Assembly (NCBI RefSeq): GCF_041583835.1 | Contig: NZ_JBFHFC010000029.1 | Span: 1 to 24,514 of the forward strand | Source: Thiomicrorhabdus sp041583835 | Lineage (GTDB): Bacteria > Pseudomonadota > Gammaproteobacteria > Thiomicrospirales > Thiomicrospiraceae | Direction: 5' to 3' | Length of the DNA stretch: 24,514 nucleotides | Shown here: positions 15,230 through 22,214 of the stretch, in pieces | Position numbering within the stretch: the stretch's first letter is position 1 | Layout: every line of letters starts with the position of its first letter | Notes under the pieces: model-generated | The model's input: the letters and a program-made list of their open reading frames with translations, nothing else | The model's database searches: none | Told to the model about the DNA's origin: nothing | Position numbers and translations under genes: made by a program

Positions 15230-16017
15230 AGCAGAGGGTATAGCCCTTGCTGATTAACCAATACGGCAGCTTGTTTGATTATGCCGTCTTTGTTTAATTG
15301 TTGGATACGCGAGCGAATGATCGGACGGCTTTTCTGCAACGACATTCCCGGATGAAGTTGATCCGAATAGAGTATCTTTAAGAAAATGTAGTCCAATCCG
15401 GTGAGTAAGTCGAGTTTACTGCTGTCATTGGCAATGCTTGGATTCACCCAGTCGGAATCATTGGGCAGACCTAAAGCCTGGGTTGTTTCTTCAACCACGC
15501 AGGCCGGCAATAATCCTCTTGCCATGTCGTGATCGATGGGCAGTATCACAACTGCTTGATTAATCGCGCCGGTGGCATTCTTTTGATAATGGCCAAGGCA
15601 GTGGCTCTCGCGTTCAATATCTTTTATATAGCTGTGGGTATATTTCAAAATATCTTGTTTGTAGAGTTTGTCCTGGGTCAGTATGATTTTTAAATTGGCT
15701 TGTTCCGGCGTTTCGGCTTGTGTGATGGAATGACCGGTAATGCTTTGTAACTGTTCTAGGTGTGCATTGAACAGTTGTTCTGCAATCGGATTTTTATGTA
15801 CTCGATGGTAACTAAATGTATAGCGAATCGGTTCTTGCCATTTACTGAGGGTGGATAGTTTGGTGCTGTATTCGTTTTTAAAAGCAATTTCCACAAAAGC
15901 CTTTTCAATATAGGCCGGATCGTGCCAATCGGATAATGTCTTATCTTCGGTTGCCTGGAGAGTGCAGGAGAAGCCGAATAATAAACCGAACAGGACTTTT
16001 AGAAATAGACGATTCAT
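15223..16017 (-). CDS. Secreted DUF2927-family protein
   Basis: The function is unknown. The product is 264 aa with a signal peptide (MNRLFLKVLFGLLFGF core, probable cleavage after A22), so it should be periplasmic or exported. The rest matches my memory of DUF2927: AFVEIAFKNEY (40-50), KWQEPIRYTF (59-68), and CVVEETTQALGLPND (173-187), then LTGLDYIFLKILY and LHPGM. The EETTQ stretch resembles a degenerate metallopeptidase helix but lacks the HExxH histidines, so protease activity is doubtful. Its end overlaps the tcdA end by 7 bp, tail to tail. A TAGAAT at 16050-16055 on this strand could be its -10 box. Confidence 0.8.
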   Translation of the reverse strand: MNRLFLKVLFGLLFGFSCTLQATEDKTLSDWHDPAYIEKAFVEIAFKNEYSTKLSTLSKWQEPIRYTFSYHRVHKNPIAEQLFNAHLEQLQSITGHSITQAETPEQANLKIILTQDKLYKQDILKYTHSYIKDIERESHCLGHYQKNATGAINQAVVILPIDHDMARGLLPACVVEETTQALGLPNDSDWVNPSIANDSSKLDLLTGLDYIFLKILYSDQLHPGMSLQKSRPIIRSRIQQLNKDGIIKQAAVLVNQQGLYPLLY

Positions 16018-16042
16018 GGCTTTCCCTGATATTTTGGTATGG

Positions 16043-16094
16043 CAGATCCATTCTATGGTTTTAATAAAACGGATCTGACCGGTTCGGTTTTATT
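16043..16094. repeat. Nested inverted repeats between uvrA and the DUF2927 gene
   Basis: CAGATCC (16043-16049) and GGATCTG (16071-16077) form a perfect 7-bp inverted repeat with 21 bases between. AATAAAAC (16063-16070) also pairs with GTTTTATT (16087-16094). The region follows the uvrA stop and precedes the DUF2927 start on the same strand. It could fold as the 3' end of the uvrA transcript or be an operator for the DUF2927 gene. On the minus strand there is no clean T run, so I do not call it a terminator. Confidence 0.35.
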
Positions 16095-16099
16095 TTTAA

Positions 16100-18916
16100 C
16101 TACACGCCGTTAAGCATCTTTTTAAGGTAGTAGCCAGTATGGGAGTTCGGGTTTTCAGCCACGTCTTCCGGCGTACCGGTGGCGACGATTTGTCCGCCTC
16201 CCGAACCTCCTTCCGGACCGAGGTCGACAAGCCAATCCGCGGTTTTAATAACATCCAGATTGTGCTCGATAATGACAATCGTATTGCCTTGATCGCGCAA
16301 GTGACGAATGACCTTGAGGAGAAGCTCGATATCATGGAAGTGTAATCCCGTGGTCGGTTCATCCAATATGTAAAGCGTATTGCCCGTATCGCGCTTGGAA
16401 AGTTCTTTTGCAAGTTTGATACGTTGTGCCTCACCACCGGAAAGGGTGGTGGCACTTTGACCGAGCTTGATGTAGCCCAGACCGACGTCAATTAAGGTTT
16501 GCAGTTTACGAGCAATAACCGGGATTGCGTCGAAAAATGCTCTTGCATCTTCAACGGTCATTTCCAGTATTTCATGAATGTTTTTGCCTTTGTATTCAAC
16601 CTGTAGGGTCTCGCGGTTATAACGAGCGCCTTTACAGACGTCACAAGGTACGTAGACATCCGGTAAAAAGTGCATTTCTACTTTCAGTACACCGTCACCC
16701 TGACAGGCTTCACAGCGTCCGCCTTTAACGTTAAAGCTGAATCGACCAGGCGTATAGCCACGGGTACGGGCTTCCGGCGTGGCAGATAGTAATTCTCGAA
16801 TGGGTGTGAATAAACCGGTGTATGTGGCCGGATTGGAACGCGGTGTACGACCGATGGCACTTTGGTCGATATTGACGGCTTTATCGAAATGCTCCAAGCC
16901 TTCAACTGATTCATAAGGTGCGGGCATTTGCATGGCACCGTTCAATTCATTGGCGCTGATCTTTGAAAGTGTTTCATTGATCAGTGTCGATTTACCCGAA
17001 CCGGAAACACCGGTTACACAAGTCAGCAGGCCAGCAGGAATGTCCAAAGTGACGTTCTTGAGGTTGTTACCGCTGGCGCCTTTGATGGTAAGCCATTTGC
17101 CTTTTTGCGGTTTTAAACGATTACCGGGCACTTCGATCTTACGAGTGCCTTTTAAGAACTGTCCGGTCAGAGAGTTAGGGTTGTCGGTGACTTCCTGCGG
17201 CGTTCCCTGTGCCATGATGCGTCCGCCGTGAATCCCGGCTCCGGGTCCGATATCCAATACATAATCGGCCGCGCGAATGGCGTCTTCGTCGTGTTCTACA
17301 ACGATCACGGTATTCCCAAGATCACGCAGATGCGTCAGAGTCGCTAATAAACGGTCGTTATCGCGTTGGTGCAGACCGATGGAAGGTTCATCCAGGACGT
17401 ACATGACGCCGACGAGTCCGGCACCGATTTGACTCGCAAGACGGATTCGTTGCGCCTCACCGCCGGAGAGGGTTTCGGCACTGCGACTCAGGGTCAGGTA
17501 GTTAAGTCCGACATTGACCAAAAAGCTTAGACGTTCGTGGATTTCTTTAATGATTTTATCGGCAATCTTACCCTTGGCCCCTTCAAGGTGAAGGTGGCTG
17601 AAAAACGTATGCAGTTCCTTAATCGGTTCTTCCGTCAATGACGGTAGAGTACGGTCATTGATGAAGACGTTACGCGCCGCCGTGTTCAAACGCGTTCCTT
17701 CACAGGCTGTACACGCAGTGCTCACGCGGTATTTATCGAGTTCGTCACGCACCGATTTGCTTTCCGTTTCGGCAAAACGACGCTCCATATTGGGAATGAC
17801 GCCTTCGAAACGACGGGTGTCGCTGTATTTGCCGTGCGGCAGCGGAATTTTCTGTTTGCCTGAACCGTAGAGAATAATTTTCTGATGTTCGGGAGAAAGT
17901 TCTTCCCATGGGGTTTCGACGTCAAACTGGTAAAAATCGGCGACTGCTTTCAGCAGGTCGTAATAATATTTATGGCGACGATCCCAGCCTCGAATTGCGC
18001 CGCCGGCCAAACTGAGTTCGGGGTGGGTGATCACGCGTTTCGGATCAAAGTTGTCTTTTATTCCCAATCCGTCACAGCTCGGACATGCTCCGTGAGGGTT
18101 GTTGAAGGAAAAAATTCTGGGTTCCAGTTCAGGAACGGAATAGCCGCAGTGCGGGCACGAGAATTTTTCAGAGAACAACAGCTCGAAATCATCGGATTCG
18201 TCCATGGGTAGAACTTGAGCCAGGCCGTCTGCAAGGCGTAAAGCGGTTTCGAACGATTCGGCCAGACGCTGCTTGATGTCCGAACGCACCTTGAAGCGGT
18301 CTACGATAACGTCAATATTGTGTTTTTTATTTTTATCCAATTCAATCTGACCGTCCAGGTCATAGACTTTGCCGTCGATTCGAGCACGGATGAATCCTTG
18401 CGCTTGCAACTCATCCAGAAGGTGGTGGTGTTCGCCCTTTTTGCCGCGAACCACCGGTGCAATCAATAGGCATTTACTGCCTTCCGGCAGGGTTAAAGTG
18501 TGGTCGACCATCTGACTGACGGTTTGGGCTTCCAGGTCGCAATGATGCGTCGGGCAGCGCGGAGTTCCGGTGCGGGCGAATAGCAGTCTTAAATAGTCGT
18601 AAATTTCGGTGACCGTTCCAACGGTAGAGCGAGGGTTGTGCGACGTGGATTTTTGCTCGATGGAAATGGCCGGGGAAAGTCCTTCGATGTGATCGACATC
18701 CGGCTTTTCCATCATCGATAGAAACTGACGCGCATAGGCGGAAAGTGATTCAACGTAGCGACGCTGACCTTCTGCATAAATGGTATCAAACGCCAAAGAG
18801 GATTTACCTGAACCGGACAAGCCTGTAATCACAATTAACTTGTCACGAGGAAGGGTGACGTCGATGTTTTTTAAATTGTGGGTACGTGCGCCCTGAATAA
18901 TGATTTCTTCTAGCAT
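16100..18916 (-). CDS. uvrA: Excinuclease ABC subunit A
   Basis: UvrA dimers find DNA damage and load UvrB in nucleotide excision repair. From the ATG at 18916 the product is 938 aa (E. coli 940); a TTG two codons upstream is an unlikely start. Two ABC modules are intact. The first has Walker A GLSGSGKSS near residue 32, signature LSGGEAQRIRLASQIG and Walker B VLDEPSIGLHQRD. The second has Walker A GVSGSGKST, signature LSGGEAQRIKLAKEL and ILDEPTTGLHFHD. Both zinc modules are present: CPHCGYSV with CPSC around residue 250-280, and CEACQGDG with CDVC around 735-765. No LexA box was seen upstream. The next gene clockwise but one is ssb, as in Pseudomonas. Confidence 0.98.
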   Translation of the reverse strand: MLEEIIIQGARTHNLKNIDVTLPRDKLIVITGLSGSGKSSLAFDTIYAEGQRRYVESLSAYARQFLSMMEKPDVDHIEGLSPAISIEQKSTSHNPRSTVGTVTEIYDYLRLLFARTGTPRCPTHHCDLEAQTVSQMVDHTLTLPEGSKCLLIAPVVRGKKGEHHHLLDELQAQGFIRARIDGKVYDLDGQIELDKNKKHNIDVIVDRFKVRSDIKQRLAESFETALRLADGLAQVLPMDESDDFELLFSEKFSCPHCGYSVPELEPRIFSFNNPHGACPSCDGLGIKDNFDPKRVITHPELSLAGGAIRGWDRRHKYYYDLLKAVADFYQFDVETPWEELSPEHQKIILYGSGKQKIPLPHGKYSDTRRFEGVIPNMERRFAETESKSVRDELDKYRVSTACTACEGTRLNTAARNVFINDRTLPSLTEEPIKELHTFFSHLHLEGAKGKIADKIIKEIHERLSFLVNVGLNYLTLSRSAETLSGGEAQRIRLASQIGAGLVGVMYVLDEPSIGLHQRDNDRLLATLTHLRDLGNTVIVVEHDEDAIRAADYVLDIGPGAGIHGGRIMAQGTPQEVTDNPNSLTGQFLKGTRKIEVPGNRLKPQKGKWLTIKGASGNNLKNVTLDIPAGLLTCVTGVSGSGKSTLINETLSKISANELNGAMQMPAPYESVEGLEHFDKAVNIDQSAIGRTPRSNPATYTGLFTPIRELLSATPEARTRGYTPGRFSFNVKGGRCEACQGDGVLKVEMHFLPDVYVPCDVCKGARYNRETLQVEYKGKNIHEILEMTVEDARAFFDAIPVIARKLQTLIDVGLGYIKLGQSATTLSGGEAQRIKLAKELSKRDTGNTLYILDEPTTGLHFHDIELLLKVIRHLRDQGNTIVIIEHNLDVIKTADWLVDLGPEGGSGGGQIVATGTPEDVAENPNSHTGYYLKKMLNGV

Positions 18917-18919
18917 GAC

Positions 18920-18968
18920 CAACCGTCGATTTGGATAAAAAAAGTATTATAACAAGAATCTACGGTTG
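18920..18968. repeat. Inverted repeat flanking the uvrA -10 box
   Basis: CAACCGTCGATT (18920-18931) and AATCTACGGTTG (18957-18968) are inverted copies that match in 11 of 12 bases, 25 bases apart. A second dyad, TGACC-ATTA-GGTCA (18967-18980), overlaps the -35 region. Only the proximal arm would be transcribed into uvrA mRNA, so a DNA-level operator is more likely than an RNA hairpin. Confidence 0.5.
18946..18951 (-). promoter_or_regulatory. Proposed uvrA -10 box
   Basis: On the minus strand TGTTATAAT gives an extended -10 (TGN-TATAAT) 30 bases before the uvrA ATG, with initiation near 18939. The -35 is weak (TGGTCA at 15-base spacing). The -10 box sits between the two arms of an inverted repeat (18920-18931 and 18957-18968). 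Confidence 0.55.
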
Positions 18969-18983
18969 ACCATTAGGTCATCA

Positions 18984-19020
18984 TTAAGCTCGGCGCATTG
19001 ATATGCGTCCGAAAGCTTAA
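18984..19020. repeat. Bulged hairpin between the SIMPL gene and uvrA
   Basis: TTAAGCT-CGG-CGCAT (18984-18998) pairs with ATGCG-TCCG-AAAGCTTAA (19003-19020) around a TGAT loop, with small bulges. It follows the stop of the SIMPL-domain gene on the minus strand by about 22 bases and may mark the end of that transcript. No T run follows directly, so intrinsic termination is uncertain. Confidence 0.45.
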
Positions 19021-19042
19021 TAATATTGTTTTGACGGCTTGT

Positions 19043-19792
19043 TTATGGGTTGTCGATCACTAAAGTTCCGCTGACTTGAATACGCAATTCGCTGTTGCCG
19101 GCTTCCATAACCGGAGGAGCGGCTTGTTCCATCGAGCGAACGGACGCTTGTAAATAGTTTTGTTTCATGGGCTGGACGTAAAACGGTTGTTGGATTTGAG
19201 TTTCCACTAAACGATAGTGTCGGGTACCGAAGCTTTGAGCAATTTGCTGCGCTTGGTGTTGGTAACGTTGCAATGCCTCGGCCGTCAGTTTTCCGATCCA
19301 TTGCTGTTTTTTCGCTTCCGAGATTCGGAAGTCGGTTGATTGATAGCTGAGGAAAGGTTGGATTTCGGTCAGCATTTTGGGTAGTCCGCTCCAGTTTTTA
19401 GCCGTGATGATCAAGGATTGCTGGCCTTTCCAGTGAGTAATGATTTGTTGTTTGTTGTAGGCGGGATAGACTTGATATTGCGAAGTCTGGATTTGCAGAT
19501 TCGCCTCGTCGTTAGACTGGTATTTTTTAAGTGCCTTAAGTGCGGACTGCATGTGTTGATTGATCTCTTGCATTACCGCTTCGGCGTTAGCGGCTTGCGC
19601 AACATGACGGAAGCGCACCTCAACGATGTCGTTGTCGATTTCTGCCGCTTGAGTGATGTTGAAATGAATTCGGTGTTTATCGTCTTTTTCGGTTTCCTCA
19701 TCCCCCGCTATCGCATAGGTTGAACCGGTTAATATGGCGAATGCGAAAAAGAAGGCAATCATTTGGGTAAGGTTGCGCTGAATGAATTTCAT
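19043..19792 (-). CDS. Secreted SIMPL-domain (DUF541) protein
   Basis: SIMPL/DUF541 proteins are exported proteins of mostly unclear function; characterised members include periplasmic BP26 of Brucella and E. coli YggE, linked to oxidative stress. The product is 249 aa. A signal peptide is clear (hydrophobic MIAFFFAFAILTGSTYA, likely cleavage after IAIAG-type AIA at residue 29). The body shows the SIMPL pattern: IHFNITQAAEIDNDIVEVRF near the start, LQIQTSQYQVYPAYN in the middle, and AEALQRYQHQAQQIAQSFG in the long helix. It diverges from the MFS gene and lies upstream of uvrA on the same strand. Domain assignment is from memory of the pattern. Confidence 0.72.
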   Translation of the reverse strand: MKFIQRNLTQMIAFFFAFAILTGSTYAIAGDEETEKDDKHRIHFNITQAAEIDNDIVEVRFRHVAQAANAEAVMQEINQHMQSALKALKKYQSNDEANLQIQTSQYQVYPAYNKQQIITHWKGQQSLIITAKNWSGLPKMLTEIQPFLSYQSTDFRISEAKKQQWIGKLTAEALQRYQHQAQQIAQSFGTRHYRLVETQIQQPFYVQPMKQNYLQASVRSMEQAAPPVMEAGNSELRIQVSGTLVIDNP

Positions 19793-19891
19793 AAAATCCC
19801 TCTTGGTTTTAAAAGGTTCTTTGGAAACAAGTCAGGCCATTGGTCGTTGAAATTATGATTCACGAATGTTTGGAATAACTCTTATAAAACT

Positions 19892-19912
19892 GTAATCCCT
19901 AAGTCGGATTAC
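19892..19912. promoter_or_regulatory. Operator-like dyad upstream of the SIMPL gene
   Basis: GTAATCC (19892-19898) and GGATTAC (19906-19912) form a perfect 7-bp inverted repeat with a 7-base spacer. It lies at or just after the expected start of the minus-strand transcript. It could bind a dimeric regulator or form a small 5' hairpin in the mRNA. The regulator is unknown. Confidence 0.45.
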
Positions 19913-19918
19913 GCATTA

Positions 19919-19955
19919 ATTATAACGTTAGAGAAATAATATGAATGTTATAATT
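19919..19955. promoter_or_regulatory. Back-to-back -10 boxes of the divergent SIMPL and MFS promoters
   Basis: TATAAT is present on the minus strand at 19924-19919 and on the plus strand at 19954-19949 (there preceded by TGT, an extended -10). Each sits in one arm of a 12-bp inverted repeat (19918-19929 and 19944-19955, one mismatch, 14-base spacer). The minus box faces the SIMPL gene and the plus box the MFS gene. The -35 regions would overlap in the middle and are weak. Confidence 0.6.
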
Positions 19956-20005
19956 TCCGACTTTATTCCAATCCGAATTTTTAGAGCTGTAAAAAGGGTT
20001 ATTAC

Positions 20006-21400
20006 ATGTCTGTACCATCTCCCGCCACTATGAGTCCGATAGAGAAAAAAGCAGCCTTGTCTGTCGCCGGTATATTTTCGACCCGAATGCTGGGGTTGTT
20101 TATGATTTTTCCGGTTTTTGCGTTGTTTGCCCAAGCCGAGTTTACGGAGGTGACGGGAACGCAAATCGGTATCGCCATGGGGATTTACGGTTTGACTCAA
20201 GCTCTGTTGCAGATTCCTTACGGTATGTTATCGGATCGATTCGGTCGCAAGCCGTTGATTATCTTTGGTATGTTAGTGTTTATGGTCGGTTCGATGGTCT
20301 GCGCCGTGGCGGATTCGATCGAGATGATGATTCTGGGACGTGCGATTCAGGGAATGGGGGCCGTAGCTGCGGTTCTGATGGCGTCAGTCGCGGATTTAGT
20401 GACCGAGCAGTTCCGTCTGAGAGCAATGTCGATCGTGGGGATGACCATCGGATTGTCTTTCACTTTGTCGTTGATTGCCGGGCCGGTTTTGGATGCCTGG
20501 TTTGGCGTACGAGGCATTTTTTGGGTAACGGCTTTGTTGGCCATAATCGGTATTTTGCTGGTGGTGTTCGCCATGCCTAAAATCGAACAGCAATCGTTCC
20601 AGCGCGAAGCCGAAACCGATCCTAGTCAGTTCGGAGAAATTTTGAAGAACACCCAGCTATTGCGTCTCGATTTTGGCGTGTTTGTATTGCATGCAACCCT
20701 GACGGCGATGTTCGTCGTGTTGCCTTTGGCATTGCGCGACGGGGCCGGTTTGGATAGTTTGCAGCACTGGCATATTTATCTTCCTGTGATGTTGCTTTCG
20801 TTCGTGTTGATGGTGCCGTTTATTATTCAAGCGGAAAGCCGTGATCGTATGAAGCCGGTATTTGTCGGGGCGATTGGTGTGATTGCATTGATGCAGTTTG
20901 GTTTTATGAACTTCCATGAAAGCTTCTGGTCATTGTTTGTATTATTGCTGATCTTTTTTACCGCATTTAATTTATTAGAAGCTTCATTACCTTCGTTAGT
21001 GGTGAAGTTGGCTCCGGCGGATAAAAAAGGAACTGCGAGTGGGATTTATTCAACCAGCCAGTTTTTAGGGGCGGCCTTAGGTGGTTTATTCGGTGGATAT
21101 TTTTATCAACATTATGGTTATAATGGAGTGTTTGTATTTACCACCGTAATCGGGGTGTTGTGGTTTTTAGTGGCGGCAACTATGCAGAAGCCTTTACCAC
21201 TGAGTATTGCATCGGTTCCGGTCGGCGAAGTGGCCGAAAATGAAGTGGAAGACTTGCAGAAAAAATTGCTGGCTTATGACGGCGTCTATGAAGTGGTGAT
21301 ATTGCCCGAAGAGCAGCGAGCCTACTTCAAAGTTGATCGAAAAATCCAAAATGAAGAGTCGCTGATTCGATATATACAACAAAGCAAAGTCAGTCAGTAA
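20006..21400 (+). CDS. MFS transporter (DHA1-like) with C-terminal soluble domain
   Basis: This is a major facilitator inner-membrane transporter, probably a proton-driven drug or metabolite exporter; the substrate cannot be told. The product is 464 aa. About twelve hydrophobic helices run between residues 15 and 395. Motif A GMLSDRFGRKP (73-83) and a motif-C-like GLSFTLSLIAGPVLDAWFG (149-167) fit 12-helix antiporters. After KPLPLS (400), residues 411-464 form a charged soluble tail (LQKKLLAYDGVYEVVILPEE, then a helix) suggestive of a small ferredoxin-like fold without a CxxC metal site. An MFS gene between uvrA and ssb is also found in Pseudomonas. M9 is an alternative start. Confidence 0.9.
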   Translation: MSVPSPATMSPIEKKAALSVAGIFSTRMLGLFMIFPVFALFAQAEFTEVTGTQIGIAMGIYGLTQALLQIPYGMLSDRFGRKPLIIFGMLVFMVGSMVCAVADSIEMMILGRAIQGMGAVAAVLMASVADLVTEQFRLRAMSIVGMTIGLSFTLSLIAGPVLDAWFGVRGIFWVTALLAIIGILLVVFAMPKIEQQSFQREAETDPSQFGEILKNTQLLRLDFGVFVLHATLTAMFVVLPLALRDGAGLDSLQHWHIYLPVMLLSFVLMVPFIIQAESRDRMKPVFVGAIGVIALMQFGFMNFHESFWSLFVLLLIFFTAFNLLEASLPSLVVKLAPADKKGTASGIYSTSQFLGAALGGLFGGYFYQHYGYNGVFVFTTVIGVLWFLVAATMQKPLPLSIASVPVGEVAENEVEDLQKKLLAYDGVYEVVILPEEQRAYFKVDRKIQNEESLIRYIQQSKVSQ

Positions 21401-21436
21401 GATTTAATAGAAAGTTAATTTGAAAGAGAGAGCGGT

Positions 21437-22048
21437 ATGCGTGGTGTAAATAAAGTCATTTTAGTGGGAACCTTGGGCAGAGATCCGGAAGTAAAATATT
21501 CGGCTAACGGTAATGCGATTGCAAATTTAAACGTGGCGACCAGTGAACAGTGGAATGACAAGTCGAGCGGTCAAAAGCAAGAAAAAACCGAATGGCACCG
21601 CGTTGTTATTTTTGGAAAGTTAGCAGAGATTGCCGGCCAGTACCTTACTAAAGGTTCGCAAGTATATTTGGAAGGTAAGCTGCAAACCCGTAAATGGCAA
21701 GATCAAAATACCGGCCAGGATCGTTATAGCACCGAAGTGGTGATTGACGGTTTCTCTGGTAGCATGCAAATGCTGGGTGGTCGTTCAGGCGGTGGAGACG
21801 CTGCATTTGACAATAGCGGTTTTAACCAAGCGCCACAGCAGGCAGCGCCAATGGGTCAAGCGCCGATGCAGCAAGCACCGCAGAATAATTTCCAGCAGCC
21901 GGCTCCTCAAGGCGGTATGAATCCGGGAATGGGACAGCCAATGCCTGGACAACAGCCTATGAATCAAGGGCGCCCAATGGGCGGACAGCCGCAGCAAGCA
22001 CCGGCTTACGCACCGAACGACTTCGACGATGATGATGTACCGTTCTGA
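21437..22048 (+). CDS. ssb: Single-stranded DNA-binding protein
   Basis: SSB coats single-stranded DNA during replication, recombination and repair, and recruits partner proteins by its C-terminal tip. The product is 203 aa (E. coli 178). The OB fold covers about residues 1-110: NKVILVGTLGRDPEVKYSAN, TEWHRVVIFGKLAEIAGQYL and GSQVYLEGKLQTRKWQD. A long linker rich in Q, P, M and G follows (about 118-192), ending in the acidic tip DFDDDDVPF. A purine-rich AGAGAGAG lies upstream of the ATG. Its terminator is followed directly by the recombinase region. Confidence 0.98.
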   Translation: MRGVNKVILVGTLGRDPEVKYSANGNAIANLNVATSEQWNDKSSGQKQEKTEWHRVVIFGKLAEIAGQYLTKGSQVYLEGKLQTRKWQDQNTGQDRYSTEVVIDGFSGSMQMLGGRSGGGDAAFDNSGFNQAPQQAAPMGQAPMQQAPQNNFQQPAPQGGMNPGMGQPMPGQQPMNQGRPMGGQPQQAPAYAPNDFDDDDVPF

Positions 22049-22086
22049 GTCTTACAATAATCAATAATGTTGGTTAAAGATTAAGC

Positions 22087-22113
22087 AAAGCCCCATTTTA
22101 TGGGGCTTTTTTT
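22087..22113 (+). terminator. Intrinsic terminator after ssb
   Basis: A 10-bp stem, AAAGCCCCAT (22087-22096) with ATGGGGCTTT (22100-22109), has a TTT loop and a run of seven T. It ends the ssb transcript. Its 3' side, GGCTTTTTTTATGTCTG, is identical to that of the rplQ terminator. Confidence 0.95.
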
Positions 22114-22173
22114 ATGTCTGTAGGAAAATTATCTGAAAAAAAGTGTTGAATAAGCCCTTGGGAATTACCTGTC

Positions 22174-22199
22174 AAATGCAACAATAAAAATGTTGATTT
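22174..22199. repeat. Dyad upstream of the recombinase operon (candidate recombination or operator site)
   Basis: CAACA (22179-22183) and TGTTG (22191-22195) are inverted copies with a 7-base spacer. The symmetry continues imperfectly into flanking AAAT and ATTT. Arms around a 6-8 base spacer are the layout of a tyrosine recombinase core site, and it lies 20 bases before the recombinase gene. It could equally be an autoregulatory operator or chance. Confidence 0.3.
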
Positions 22200-22214
22200 A
22201 GACGGGGTATTGAT

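Noticed and set aside
16139..18211. Several plus-strand frames of 60-110 codons within uvrA
   Set aside because: They lie wholly inside the strongly conserved uvrA, lack ribosome binding sites and encode no known domain.
18917..18922. TTG start two codons before the uvrA ATG
   Set aside because: The ATG at 18916 gives the family-typical beginning MLEEIIIQGARTHN, and no ribosome binding site favours the TTG.
22114..22214. Promoter for the recombinase operon
   Set aside because: TTGAAT (22146) and TTGGGA (22158) were tested as -35 boxes, but no acceptable -10 lies at 16-18 bases from either.
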